Part shown: positions 1 to 6,244 of the stretch, piece by piece
How positions within the stretch are numbered: the stretch's first letter is position 1
Layout of the letters: every line of letters starts with the position of its first letter
DNA from: Eubacterium sp.
GTDB lineage: Bacteria; Bacillota; Clostridia; Lachnospirales; Lachnospiraceae
Assembly (NCBI GenBank): GCA_020844525.1
Contig: JAJGAH010000161.1
Span: 1-6,244 of the forward strand
Length of the DNA: 6,244 bases
Reading direction: 5' to 3'
Made by a program: the position numbers and the translations under genes
The notes under the pieces: model-generated
What the model was told of the DNA's origin: nothing
The model's input: only the letters and a program-made list of their open reading frames with translations
Databases searched by the model: none

Positions 1-1311
1 GGACAGAATCCGGAATATGTGGACTATGAAAAAATATATTTTACCCGCTTTCTTGTACTGAAAAAGGCATACCGGCGTTTTGCCGATATGGAGGACCAGA
101 AGCCTGCATTTGAGCAGTTCTGCGAAAAGAACAGTGACTGGCTGACAGATTATGCGCTCTATATGGCGATCAAGAACAGTCAGGACGGGAAGGCCTGGAG
201 TCTCTGGCCTGAAAAGCTGCGTGACCGCGACCCGGAGGCGTTAAGGCAGGCAGCAGAGGACCTGAAGGAGGAGGTGGATTTTTACCGCTTCCTGCAGTTC
301 GCCTTTGCAAAGCAGTGGAATGCGCTCCGGACTTATGCAAATCAGAAGGGCATTGGTATCATCGGAGATATTCCGATTTATGTCGCGATGGACAGTGCGG
401 ACTGCTGGGCCGGCAGGGAACTGTTTCAGTTTGATGCAGATGGCAGACCATCAGGTGTCGCGGGGTGTCCGCCGGATATCTTTTCTGCAGACGGGCAGCT
501 CTGGGGCAATCCTCTGTATGACTGGGATTATCACAGAAAGACAGGCTACAGCTGGTGGATCCGCAGAATGCGGAAATGCGCGGACCTCTATGATATGGTA
601 CGGATCGATCATTTTCGCGGTTTTGCCGGCTATTATTCGATTCCCTACGGCGCAAAGAATGCGCGGAACGGACACTGGGAAAAGGGACCGGGCATGGATC
701 TCTTCCGTGCGGTCAGAAAGGCTCTGGGCGAACAGAATTACATCGCAGAGGATCTCGGCCTTCTGACAGATGATGTCATTGAAATGGTGCGCGAGTCCGG
801 CTATCCGGGCATGAAGGTTCTGGAATTTGCCTTTGACGGCGATCCGGATAATGCATTCCTTCCACACAACTATGATCACAATTGTGTCGTTTATACCGGC
901 ACACACGACAATGAAACCGTTGTCGGCTGGTATCACAGGCTTGGGCGGAAGGGTAAGGCGTTTGCCAGAAAATATCTGGGACACAGGGTTGACCCGCAGG
1001 AGGATTTTGTGCGGCTCGCGATGGCAAGCGTTGCGGACCTTGCAGTGATTCCGCTTCAGGATTATCTGGGACTTGGCAACGAGGCAAGAATTAATTTTCC
1101 ATCCACGGTTGGTGACAACTGGAAATGGAGGATGCTGCCGGGCCAGCTTGATACACACACTGTGGAGAGAATACGTGAACTGACGGAGCTGTACAGCCGG
1201 ATGCCGGAAAAGAAGAACCGGAAGTCAGATGGTACGGGAAAAAAACCGGCTTCTGGCAAGGCTGCTGCAGACCTGAAGGATGAAGAAGACAAAAAAGTTC
1301 AGATCGGATGA
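1..1311 (+). CDS. malQ: 4-alpha-glucanotransferase (amylomaltase, GH77), 5'-truncated by window edge
   Basis: Cytoplasmic enzyme that transfers alpha-1,4-glucan segments between maltodextrins, releasing glucose and building longer chains that glucan phosphorylase can use. The frame is open from base 1 ([17 protein letters not shown]...), and this stretch matches the interior of GH77 proteins, so the GTG at 19 is not the true start; roughly the first 60-70 residues are missing. All three GH77 catalytic acids are visible: the nucleophile Asp in [10 protein letters not shown] (codon 607-609), the acid/base Glu in IAEDLGLL (748-750) and the third Asp in GTHDNET (907-909). The first two are 47 residues apart, as in Thermus amylomaltase; the next gap is 53. 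The fold ends near YSRMP (about 1206). A Lys/Asp/Glu-rich tail of about 34 residues follows, which is unusual for the family. The stop TGA (1309-1311) lies 31 bases before the glgP start, so the genes are probably cotranscribed. Function is secure; tail function is unknown. Confidence 0.96.
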   Translation, partial: GQNPEYVDYEKIYFTRFLVLKKAYRRFADMEDQKPAFEQFCEKNSDWLTDYALYMAIKNSQDGKAWSLWPEKLRDRDPEALRQAAEDLKEEVDFYRFLQFAFAKQWNALRTYANQKGIGIIGDIPIYVAMDSADCWAGRELFQFDADGRPSGVAGCPPDIFSADGQLWGNPLYDWDYHRKTGYSWWIRRMRKCADLYDMVRIDHFRGFAGYYSIPYGAKNARNGHWEKGPGMDLFRAVRKALGEQNYIAEDLGLLTDDVIEMVRESGYPGMKVLEFAFDGDPDNAFLPHNYDHNCVVYTGTHDNETVVGWYHRLGRKGKAFARKYLGHRVDPQEDFVRLAMASVADLAVIPLQDYLGLGNEARINFPSTVGDNWKWRMLPGQLDTHTVERIRELTELYSRMPEKKNRKSDGTGKKPASGKAAADLKDEEDKKVQIG

Positions 1312-1326
1312 CTCGGAAGACAAAAA

Positions 1327-1333
1327 TAAGGAG
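1327..1333 (+). promoter_or_regulatory. Ribosome binding site that fixes the glgP start
   Basis: TAAGGAG lies 9 bases before the ATG at 1343. The upstream in-frame ATG at 1280 has no comparable site at good spacing, would overlap malQ by 32 bases, and would add a 21-residue Lys/Asp-rich leader. The site therefore favours 1343 as the start. Confidence 0.8.
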
Positions 1334-1342
1334 AATCAGAAC

Positions 1343-3655
1343 ATGGGAACAATCGAAGCAACGAAAGAAACTACGGTAGATGCTGTCATGGAAGAGAGAA
1401 TCAACAATATTCTGATGACGCGCTTCGGCAGAGGACTGAAGGACTGTACAAAAGAAGAAATTCTGGAAGCTCTGATGCAGATCACGAAGGAAGAGATGGA
1501 GGGCCGTCCAAGGGTAAATGGCAAGAAGAAGCTCTATTATATTTCTGCTGAATTCCTGATTGGAAAACTGCTGTCCAACAACCTGATCAATCTGGGACTC
1601 TATGACAAGATCAACGCCATTCTGAAAAAGTACAAGCTCTGCGTAGCTGACATCGAGGGACTTGAAAATGAGCCCTCTCTGGGAAATGGCGGACTCGGCC
1701 GTCTGGCAGCCTGCTTCCTGGATTCTATTGCAACCCTGAACCTCTGCGGAGATGGCGTAGGACTGAATTACCACTACGGCCTGTTCCGTCAGGAGTTCCT
1801 GAACAACAAGCAGCACGAGGTCATCAATCCCTGGATCCGCAAGGACAGCTGGCTGGAGCGCCGTCCGGAATCCTTTGAGGTACCCTTCGGCAGATTTACG
1901 CTGAAATCAACGATGTACGATATTGATATCCCGGGCTATGAGACCGGAAAGTGCAACCGCCTGCATCTGTTTGATCTGGATTCAGTCGATGATGGAATGG
2001 TTCAGGATGACAGTATCAACTTCGATAAGAGAGATATTCAGAGAAACCTGACCCTTTTCCTGTATCCGGATGACAGTGACCGCGATGGCAGAATCCTTCG
2101 TGTATACCAGCAGTACTTCATGGTCAGCAATGCGGCACAGCTGATTCTGAAGGAGGCTGACGAGCGCGGCGCAGACCTGCATAAGCTGGATGAGTATGTG
2201 GCTGTTCAGATCAACGACACTCATCCGTCCATGGTGATCCCGGAGCTGATCCGTCTCCTGACAAAGCGCGGTCTTTCCATGGATGAAGCGATTTCTGTGG
2301 TCACAAAGACTTGTGCGTACACCAACCACACCATCCTGGCAGAGGCACTGGAAAAATGGCCCATCGATTATCTGGAGGAGGCTGTTCCGCATCTGCTCCC
2401 GATTATCCGCGAGCTTGACCGCCGGATCAAGGACACCGTCAAGGATGAGAGCACCTATATTATCGACAAGGATAACCTGGTGCACATGGCTTCCATGGAC
2501 ATCCATTACGGCCATTCCGTAAACGGCGTTGCCTCCCTGCACACAAAGATCCTTGAGGAGTCTGAGCTGAAGAACTTCTACAAGCTCTATCCGGAAAAGT
2601 TCAACAACAAGACGAACGGAATTACCTTCCGCCGCTGGTTCATCGCCTCCAATCCGGAGATGACCTCATATATTGAGTCACTGATCGGACCGGGCTTCCG
2701 CAAGGACGCCATGGAGCTGGAAAAACTGATGAAGTACTACGATGATGATGAAGTGCTTCACAAGATCGGAACCATTCGTCATCACAACAAGAGAAAGGCG
2801 GCAGAGTATCTCTATGAGACGCAGAACCTTGTGCTGGACGTGGACTCCATCTTTGATGTACAGGTAAAGCGTCTGCATGAGTACAAGAGACAGCAGATGA
2901 ATGCGCTGTATGCCATTTACAAATATCTCGAGATCAAGAAGGGCAATCTTCCGAAGCGTCCGATCACGATGATCTTTGGAGCGAAGGCCGCACCGGCGTA
3001 TACAATTGCCAAGGATATCATTCATCTGATCCTCTGCCTGCAGGAACTCACCACAAAGGATCCGGAAGTCAGCCCGTACCTGAAGGTGGTCATGATCGAG
3101 AACTACAACATTACAAAGGCAGAGAAGATCATTCCGGCAGCGGATATTTCCGAGCAGATTTCTCTTGCGTCCAAGGAGGCTTCCGGTACCGGCAATATGA
3201 AGTTCATGCTGAACGGTGCCATCACCCTGGGAACAGAGGACGGCGCAAATGTAGAAATTCACGAGCTGGTAGGCGATGACAACATCTATATCTTCGGAAA
3301 GAAATCCGAGGAGGTTGTAAAGCTCTATGAGACCAATGGATACGTGGCAAAGGATTACTACGAGAATGACCCGCTGATCCACAAGCTGGTAGACTTCATT
3401 GTCGGCAAGGAGGTAGAATCTGTCGGGGATCCGGTCAGCCTGGAGAGACTGCATCATGAGCTGATTTCCAAGGACTGGTTCATGACGCTGCTTGACCTGA
3501 AGGACTACATTCAGACAAAGGAAAGAATGTTTGAGGACTTCAACGACCGTGAGAGCTGGTACAAGAAGGAGCTGGTCAACATCGCAAAGGCCGGATTCTT
3601 CTCATCCGACCGCACGATTGCACAGTACAATGAGGATATCTGGCATCTGAACTGA
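1343..3655 (+). CDS. glgP: Glycogen/maltodextrin phosphorylase (GT35)
   Basis: Cytoplasmic PLP-dependent enzyme that splits alpha-1,4-glucan ends with phosphate to give glucose-1-phosphate. The product is 770 residues from the chosen ATG, near the usual length of a compact bacterial phosphorylase, with no N-terminal regulatory phosphorylation segment visible. Landmarks in order: [16 protein letters not shown] (65-80), the glycine loop [15 protein letters not shown] (113-127), [12 protein letters not shown] (from 291), [24 protein letters not shown], the phosphate/PLP-contact block [10 protein letters not shown] (K509, R510 and K515, spaced like K568, R569 and K574 of muscle phosphorylase), [20 protein letters not shown], and the phosphorylase signature [13 protein letters not shown], in which K620 (codon 3200-3202) is the PLP-binding lysine. 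It follows malQ by 31 bases and has its own ribosome binding site. Its stop codon lies inside the first unit of an 18-bp tandem repeat. Start at 1280 is the only alternative. Whether glycogen or imported maltodextrin is the main substrate cannot be told from sequence. Confidence 0.97.
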   Translation: MGTIEATKETTVDAVMEERINNILMTRFGRGLKDCTKEEILEALMQITKEEMEGRPRVNGKKKLYYISAEFLIGKLLSNNLINLGLYDKINAILKKYKLCVADIEGLENEPSLGNGGLGRLAACFLDSIATLNLCGDGVGLNYHYGLFRQEFLNNKQHEVINPWIRKDSWLERRPESFEVPFGRFTLKSTMYDIDIPGYETGKCNRLHLFDLDSVDDGMVQDDSINFDKRDIQRNLTLFLYPDDSDRDGRILRVYQQYFMVSNAAQLILKEADERGADLHKLDEYVAVQINDTHPSMVIPELIRLLTKRGLSMDEAISVVTKTCAYTNHTILAEALEKWPIDYLEEAVPHLLPIIRELDRRIKDTVKDESTYIIDKDNLVHMASMDIHYGHSVNGVASLHTKILEESELKNFYKLYPEKFNNKTNGITFRRWFIASNPEMTSYIESLIGPGFRKDAMELEKLMKYYDDDEVLHKIGTIRHHNKRKAAEYLYETQNLVLDVDSIFDVQVKRLHEYKRQQMNALYAIYKYLEIKKGNLPKRPITMIFGAKAAPAYTIAKDIIHLILCLQELTTKDPEVSPYLKVVMIENYNITKAEKIIPAADISEQISLASKEASGTGNMKFMLNGAITLGTEDGANVEIHELVGDDNIYIFGKKSEEVVKLYETNGYVAKDYYENDPLIHKLVDFIVGKEVESVGDPVSLERLHHELISKDWFMTLLDLKDYIQTKERMFEDFNDRESWYKKELVNIAKAGFFSSDRTIAQYNEDIWHLN

Positions 3656-3768
3656 TCTGTGCATCTGAGCTGAGCTGCGCACTGGGGCTGATCTGTATCT
3701 TTGAACTGATTTGTGCACCTGCACTGATGTGTGTATCTGAACTGCATAGCGCAGCTGTATTGCCTGAC
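3643..3768 (+). repeat. Degenerate 18-bp tandem repeat spanning the glgP stop codon
   Basis: Seven consecutive 18-base units with no gaps start at 3643, 3661, 3679, 3697, 3715, 3733 and 3751. The working consensus is GCATCTGAACTGATCTGT, identical to unit 1. Unit 2 differs at 3 positions, unit 3 at 5, unit 4 at 5, unit 5 at 3, unit 6 at 6 and unit 7 at 9, so the array decays downstream. The first unit contains the last glgP codons (H L N stop). Because 18 is a multiple of three, the glgP stop TGA recurs in frame at 3653, 3671, 3689, 3707 and 3725, then becomes TGC in units 6 and 7. It is most simply an old slippage expansion of the gene's 3' end. No function is known. Confidence 0.8.
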
Positions 3769-3793
3769 ATATCTGTATGAAAAGTTAACGATA

Positions 3794-3843
3794 AAAGCAG
3801 GGATTATTCCAGACTGTATATGGCTGGAATCTCCCTGTTTTTT
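3794..3843 (+). terminator. Rho-independent terminator of the malQ-glgP operon
   Basis: The 5' arm CAGGGATTATTCCAG (3799-3813) pairs with CTGGAATCTCCCTG (3825-3838): 6 bp, a small internal loop, then 7 bp, around an 11-base loop. Five T follow (3839-3843). Four A precede the 5' arm, so weak action on the other strand is possible. It lies about 140 bases after the glgP stop, beyond the tandem repeat. Confidence 0.78.
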
Positions 3844-3864
3844 AATATGATCACTTTAGTTTAC

Positions 3865-3888
3865 ATGGCTGGAGTGTCCCTGCTTTTT
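3865..3888 (+). repeat. Second copy of the terminator 3' arm, with its own T-run (alternative terminator)
   Basis: The segment starting ATGGCTGGAGTGTCCCTG and ending in CTTTTT repeats the terminator 3' half at 3821-3843, 44 bases further on and with few differences. Its TCCCTGCTTTT (3877-3887) is an exact 11-base complement of AAAAGCAGGGA at 3794-3804, longer than the outer stem of the first hairpin. The 5' arm can therefore pair with either copy, giving two nested, mutually exclusive hairpins, each followed by T-rich sequence. Function as a backup terminator is inferred. Confidence 0.6.
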
Positions 3889-3902
3889 CAGCGTTTTTCA
3901 GC

Positions 3903-3931
3903 TTGACGGCAAAATTAATATCTGCTATGGT
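3903..3931 (+). promoter_or_regulatory. Probable sigma-A promoter for the LCP gene
   Basis: A TTGACG -35 box (3903-3908) lies exactly 17 bases upstream of a TATGGT -10 box (3926-3931). The bases TGC immediately before the -10 form an extended -10 element (TGnTATGGT). The predicted transcript would start near 3938, just after the operon terminators and about 130 bases before the LCP start at 4067. The -35 matches 5 of 6 consensus bases and the -10 matches 4 of 6. Confidence 0.6.
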
Positions 3932-4015
3932 AACGCTTATGTAAGCTTTGAAATAATTTGAACAGGAATGCATATCGTCCCGCTGTGAGGGTGGGGCCGG
4001 ATGGTATTGCGCATG

Positions 4016-4033
4016 TGCCATGAGGGTATGGCA
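4016..4033 (+). promoter_or_regulatory. Small hairpin in the LCP leader
   Basis: TGCCAT (4016-4021) and ATGGCA (4028-4033) form a perfect 6-bp stem around a GAGGGT loop. The stem contains the in-frame ATG at 4028, and the loop carries a purine-rich, ribosome-binding-site-like GAGGG. It could influence start choice, but a 6-bp stem can arise by chance, so a role is only suggested. Confidence 0.3.
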
Positions 4034-4066
4034 GGTAAGTTCGGTGGAACTTGGAAAGAAGAGCAT

Positions 4067-5659
4067 ATGAGTTCGAGACCACAGAAAGATCCGGAAATGG
4101 AACACAGGCATTCTCAAAGACGGGAGCATTCCAGGCGTTCCAGGGGAAAGATGGCTGCAAGGCTGATTGCGATGATCATCATTATCCTGGCAGCACTTGC
4201 GATTATTTTTTTCCTGTTTCTGGAGGGAACGCTGAACAGCATCAAGAGGGTGAACAAAGCCGATGAGGCTTATGTGGCGCGCAGTGATGAGACCTTTGAT
4301 GTTGACACCAGTGCGAGCAGTGACACCATGAGCGCCAGTGATGTTAATTTCGATACCAGCAATATTGATGTCATGAACAGCGACGATGTGAAGAATATTC
4401 TTCTGATCGGTCAGGACAAACGTGCAGATGACACCAGCCGCACGCGTTCCGATACGATGATTATCGCTTCTATCAATACGAAGACAAACAAGATCACAAT
4501 GGTCTCCCTGATGCGTGACATGTATGTGCCGATCCCCGGGTATTCGGCAAACCGTATCAATGCTGCCTATGTTCTTGGCGGTATGAGCCTTCTGGACCAG
4601 GTGATACAGGAGGACTTCGGTATCACCATTGATGGCAATGTTGTCGTGGATTTTGACAGCTTTTTGGAGACGATGACAAAGATCGGTGATCTGGAGATTA
4701 CGCTGACCGAGGAAGAGGCCAATTACATGAATGCCAATGAGGGTCTCGGGTCCGCAGAGGACAACGCTTCTGTTTCAGAGGCATGGGGTCTGAAGGAGGG
4801 CAAGAATACACTGACGCCGGAGCAGGCACTTGCTTACAGCCGTATGCGTTATGTCGGCAACTCTGACTGGGAGAGAACAGAAAGACAGAGAAAGCTGCTG
4901 ACGGCTGTATTCAATAAGGTAAAGAAATCCAGCATTACAAAGGTGCTCAGCATGGTCAGCGACCTGATCCCTTATTTTGAGACGGACCTGAGCAACAAGG
5001 AGATCCTGAAGTATGCCAAAACCGTATTCAGCGGGGATCTTTCGCTGAATTCAAAGAGCTACAGGATACCTGTGGACGGGGCATATTCCTCCGAGACGAT
5101 CAATGGTATGTCGGTTCTGGTTCCGGATCTTGAGATCAACAGCGCATATCTGCAGCACTACCTGTATGGTACAAAACTGGACGAGGCCATCAAGAATGCG
5201 ACGGTGCAGGCGTCCAGTTCGTCGGACAGCAATACCGGAATCACGTCTTCTTCAAGCAGTGATAGTTCATCCGGATATTCCTACGACAGCAATGACAGTA
5301 CCTACAATTCGGCAGATAACGGATATTCCGGCGGATACAGTGATGGCGGAAACGGATATTCTGGTGGGACCTATGATCCCGGCAGCGCGGACAATTCCGG
5401 TTCTGGCTATAGCGGGAACACTTCTGACAATTCCGGCGGGACAAATAATTCCGGTTCTGGAACGGTCGTGGATCCATCGCAGAACAATGGACAGAATACG
5501 GATAATTCCGGCGGCACAGATAACGGAACGACCGATCCGGGTAATGGCAGCGGATCAGGCGGTGGTGCATCAGATCCAGGAACGACAGATAATGGTGGTG
5601 GCGACAATGGAGCTGCAGATAACGGCGGCGGCAACGCCACTGTGCAGCCGGCAGCATGA
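4067..5659 (+). CDS. LytR-CpsA-Psr (LCP) family cell-wall glycopolymer transferase with Ser/Gly/Asn-rich tail
   Basis: LCP enzymes move lipid-linked wall polymers (teichoic-acid-like or capsular) onto peptidoglycan on the outer face of the membrane. With the start at 4067 the product is 530 residues. A basic, His/Arg-rich cytoplasmic end (1-32) leads into one membrane segment (about 33-52, MIIIILAALAIIFFLFL), then an acidic Ser/Asp linker (about 65-107). The LCP domain follows, about 108-290: KNILLIGQD, RTRSDTMII (R127, D129), SLMRDMYVPIPG (R150, D151), RINAAYVLGG, VVVDFDSF, then LAYSRMRYVGNSDWERTERQRK (split here: LAYSRMRY at 255-262 and RTERQRK at 270-276). These Arg and Asp residues form the family's pyrophosphate and metal site. 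After a C-terminal helical part comes a tail of about 148 residues (383-530) rich in Ser, Gly, Asn and Asp, without an LPXTG sorting motif. Starts at 4001 and 4028 are in frame; 4067 is preferred because AGAAGAG precedes it and the extra 22 residues do not look like an LCP N-terminus. The exact polymer substrate is unknown. Confidence 0.93.
   Translation: MSSRPQKDPEMEHRHSQRREHSRRSRGKMAARLIAMIIIILAALAIIFFLFLEGTLNSIKRVNKADEAYVARSDETFDVDTSASSDTMSASDVNFDTSNIDVMNSDDVKNILLIGQDKRADDTSRTRSDTMIIASINTKTNKITMVSLMRDMYVPIPGYSANRINAAYVLGGMSLLDQVIQEDFGITIDGNVVVDFDSFLETMTKIGDLEITLTEEEANYMNANEGLGSAEDNASVSEAWGLKEGKNTLTPEQALAYSRMRYVGNSDWERTERQRKLLTAVFNKVKKSSITKVLSMVSDLIPYFETDLSNKEILKYAKTVFSGDLSLNSKSYRIPVDGAYSSETINGMSVLVPDLEINSAYLQHYLYGTKLDEAIKNATVQASSSSDSNTGITSSSSSDSSSGYSYDSNDSTYNSADNGYSGGYSDGGNGYSGGTYDPGSADNSGSGYSGNTSDNSGGTNNSGSGTVVDPSQNNGQNTDNSGGTDNGTTDPGNGSGSGGGASDPGTTDNGGGDNGAADNGGGNATVQPAA
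5213..5656 (+). repeat. Repeat-rich DNA encoding the low-complexity tail of the LCP protein
   Basis: The segment contains in-frame imperfect direct repeats. AACGGATATTCCGGCGG (5318-5334) recurs as AACGGATATTCTGGTGG (5351-5367), 11 codons apart, both encoding NGYSGG. AATTCCGGTTCTGG recurs exactly at 5393-5406 and 5447-5460, 18 codons apart. ACAATTCCGGCGGGACA (from about 5427) recurs in variant form near 5503. Spacings are whole codons, so gain or loss of units would keep the frame open. The tail is probably a flexible extracellular spacer. Confidence 0.65.
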
Positions 5660-5737
5660 CTGCTTGCTTGTCGAAACAGTGAGAATTTCAGGATAATTTC
5701 AAGGTCTTACATCCTTTGACCCTGACATCATAATATA

Positions 5738-5805
5738 AAAAATACCCTGCTTACTGCAGTGGACAGGTATTGCCTGATCCTGACTGCACAAGGCAGGGTA
5801 TTTTT
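5738..5805. terminator. Bidirectional rho-independent terminator between convergent genes
   Basis: AAAAATACCCTGC (5738-5750) and GCAGGGTATTTTT (5793-5805) form a perfect 13-bp stem. The 42-base loop can fold further: TGCAGT (5755-5760) with ACTGCA (5783-5788), and CAGG (5764-5767) with CCTG (5773-5776). The stem ends in a U-run in either direction: five T on the plus strand and six on the minus strand. It sits 78 bases after the LCP stop and 3 bases after the stop of the minus-strand gene, so it can end both transcripts. Confidence 0.88.
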
Positions 5806-5808
5806 AAT

Positions 5809-6244
5809 TCACAGAATTTTTCTGCCGTTTACGAAGTCCAGCAGGTACGCCCGAAGGCTTGCAGTCAGATACCATACCGTCTCGTAGCGAATGAACTGCA
5901 GCGCATTCCGGTCCAGAAGGAACTGGCTGTTCGGCGGAAATTCCTCATCTCCATCCCAGAATTGAAACCAGACCGGAAATCCCGCAAGAACTGGAATCTG
6001 ATAGCTTACGTCCTCCGTCCCGGCAACAGGCGTTCCATGAATGGCAGCACAGGCTTTTTTCAGTTCCGCTGATTTTCCGGCAAGCTGCCTGATCGGATCT
6101 TCAGAGCCAAGAGAATTTGCGTGATAAGCACCGATAATGCCGCCAAGTACAGAGACGGAAGCCCACTGCCCGGAGAGAACCGGCGGATCGTTGTGCAGGG
6201 AATAGGTAAACATCTCATATACAGTCATGGTGATATCGACAGAT
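5809..6244 (-). CDS. DUF3786-like protein of unknown function, N-terminus outside window
   Basis: A minus-strand frame of 145 visible residues is open to the window edge and ends at a TGA (5809-5811). The ATG at 6226-6228 is probably not the true start: no ribosome binding site precedes it and the frame continues upstream (SVDIT). The C-terminal block, counted from that Met, FPVWFQFWDGDEEFPPNSQF (84-103) followed by LLDRNALQFIRYETVWYL (104-121), resembles the C-terminus of DUF3786 proteins, where a hydrophobic strand, W/F-x-GD-E-FPP and a following LFD-N segment are typical. The segment LSGQWASVSVLGGIIGAYHA fits the middle of that family. No signal peptide or membrane segment is visible, so it is probably cytoplasmic. 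It is convergent with the LCP gene and shares its terminator, so the two are not co-regulated. The family assignment is from memory of its motif pattern, with no search behind it. Confidence 0.72.
   Translation of the reverse strand, partial: SVDITMTVYEMFTYSLHNDPPVLSGQWASVSVLGGIIGAYHANSLGSEDPIRQLAGKSAELKKACAAIHGTPVAGTEDVSYQIPVLAGFPVWFQFWDGDEEFPPNSQFLLDRNALQFIRYETVWYLTASLRAYLLDFVNGRKIL

Noticed and set aside
451..1158. 235-residue minus-strand frame inside malQ, and the 241-residue one at 1091-1816
   Set aside because: Both are antisense to strongly conserved enzyme sequence with intact catalytic motifs, show no recognisable domain and have no promoter or ribosome binding site that I can see.
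3511..3770. Two minus-strand open frames across the tandem repeat, one reading as AQISSD-like hexapeptides that resemble a left-handed beta-helix pattern
   Set aside because: The hexapeptide period follows directly from the 18-base DNA repeat. The frames run antisense into the conserved glgP 3' end, and no ribosome binding site precedes the ATG at 3770.
3653..3850. Possible TGA recoding (selenocysteine or read-through) extending GlgP through the repeat
   Set aside because: Five successive TGA codons would have to be read through, no conserved extension of this family is known to me, and no SECIS-like hairpin is evident right after the first TGA. The terminator hairpin lies inside the would-be extension.
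3884..3902. Short direct repeat TTTTTCAGC, twice (3884-3892 and 3894-3902)
   Set aside because: Two 9-base copies in T-rich intergenic DNA are easily due to chance. No flanking element suggests a mobile element target duplication.
5241..5657. Long minus-strand frames (5241-5657 and 5407-5640) and a plus-strand frame at 5103-5696 within the LCP tail
   Set aside because: These are shadows of low-complexity, repeat-rich coding DNA. They give Pro/Arg/Ser/His-biased translations with no domain, and the LCP frame itself is continuous with a recognised domain.
5716..5739. TTGACC followed by TAATAT/TATAAA, resembling a promoter
   Set aside because: The spacing is only 9-12 bases instead of about 17, and it points into a terminator and the antisense of a minus-strand gene.

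Overview
The window looks like ordinary chromosomal DNA of a low-to-mid GC Gram-positive bacterium of the class Clostridia, most likely a gut-type Lachnospiraceae relative. This rests on three things: the style of the MalQ and GlgP proteins, a membrane-anchored LytR-CpsA-Psr (LCP) wall protein with a Ser/Gly/Asn/Asp-rich tail, and a DUF3786-like protein. The taxonomic call is an inference from protein style, not from a marker gene.

Layout. Positions 1-1311 (+) hold the C-terminal ~436 residues of 4-alpha-glucanotransferase (malQ), whose start is outside the window. Its stop is followed 31 bases later by glgP (1343-3655, +), a complete glucan phosphorylase with its own good ribosome binding site. 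The two form a glycogen/maltodextrin breakdown operon: MalQ rearranges short alpha-1,4-glucans into longer chains and GlgP phosphorolyses the chains to glucose-1-phosphate. No glycogen synthesis gene is visible.

Positions 3656-4066 lack a gene but are full of structure. A degenerate 18-bp tandem repeat begins inside the last codons of glgP and repeats its in-frame TGA stop five times. A rho-independent terminator follows, with a second copy of its 3' arm downstream so that two nested hairpins are possible. Next come a good sigma-A-type promoter and an ~130-base leader.

Positions 4067-5659 (+) encode the LCP-family phosphotransferase: a basic cytoplasmic N-terminus, one membrane segment, an extracellular LCP domain and a ~148-residue low-complexity tail built partly from repeated DNA. 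Positions 5738-5805 form a long 13-bp-stem terminator that is U-rich on both strands and serves two converging genes. Positions 5809-6244 (-) hold the C-terminal part of a DUF3786-like protein that runs out of the window.

No phage, insertion sequence, CRISPR array, tRNA or rRNA was seen, and nothing here amounts to a new multi-gene system. The most unusual signals are the 18-bp repeat across the glgP stop codon and the duplicated terminator arm behind it.
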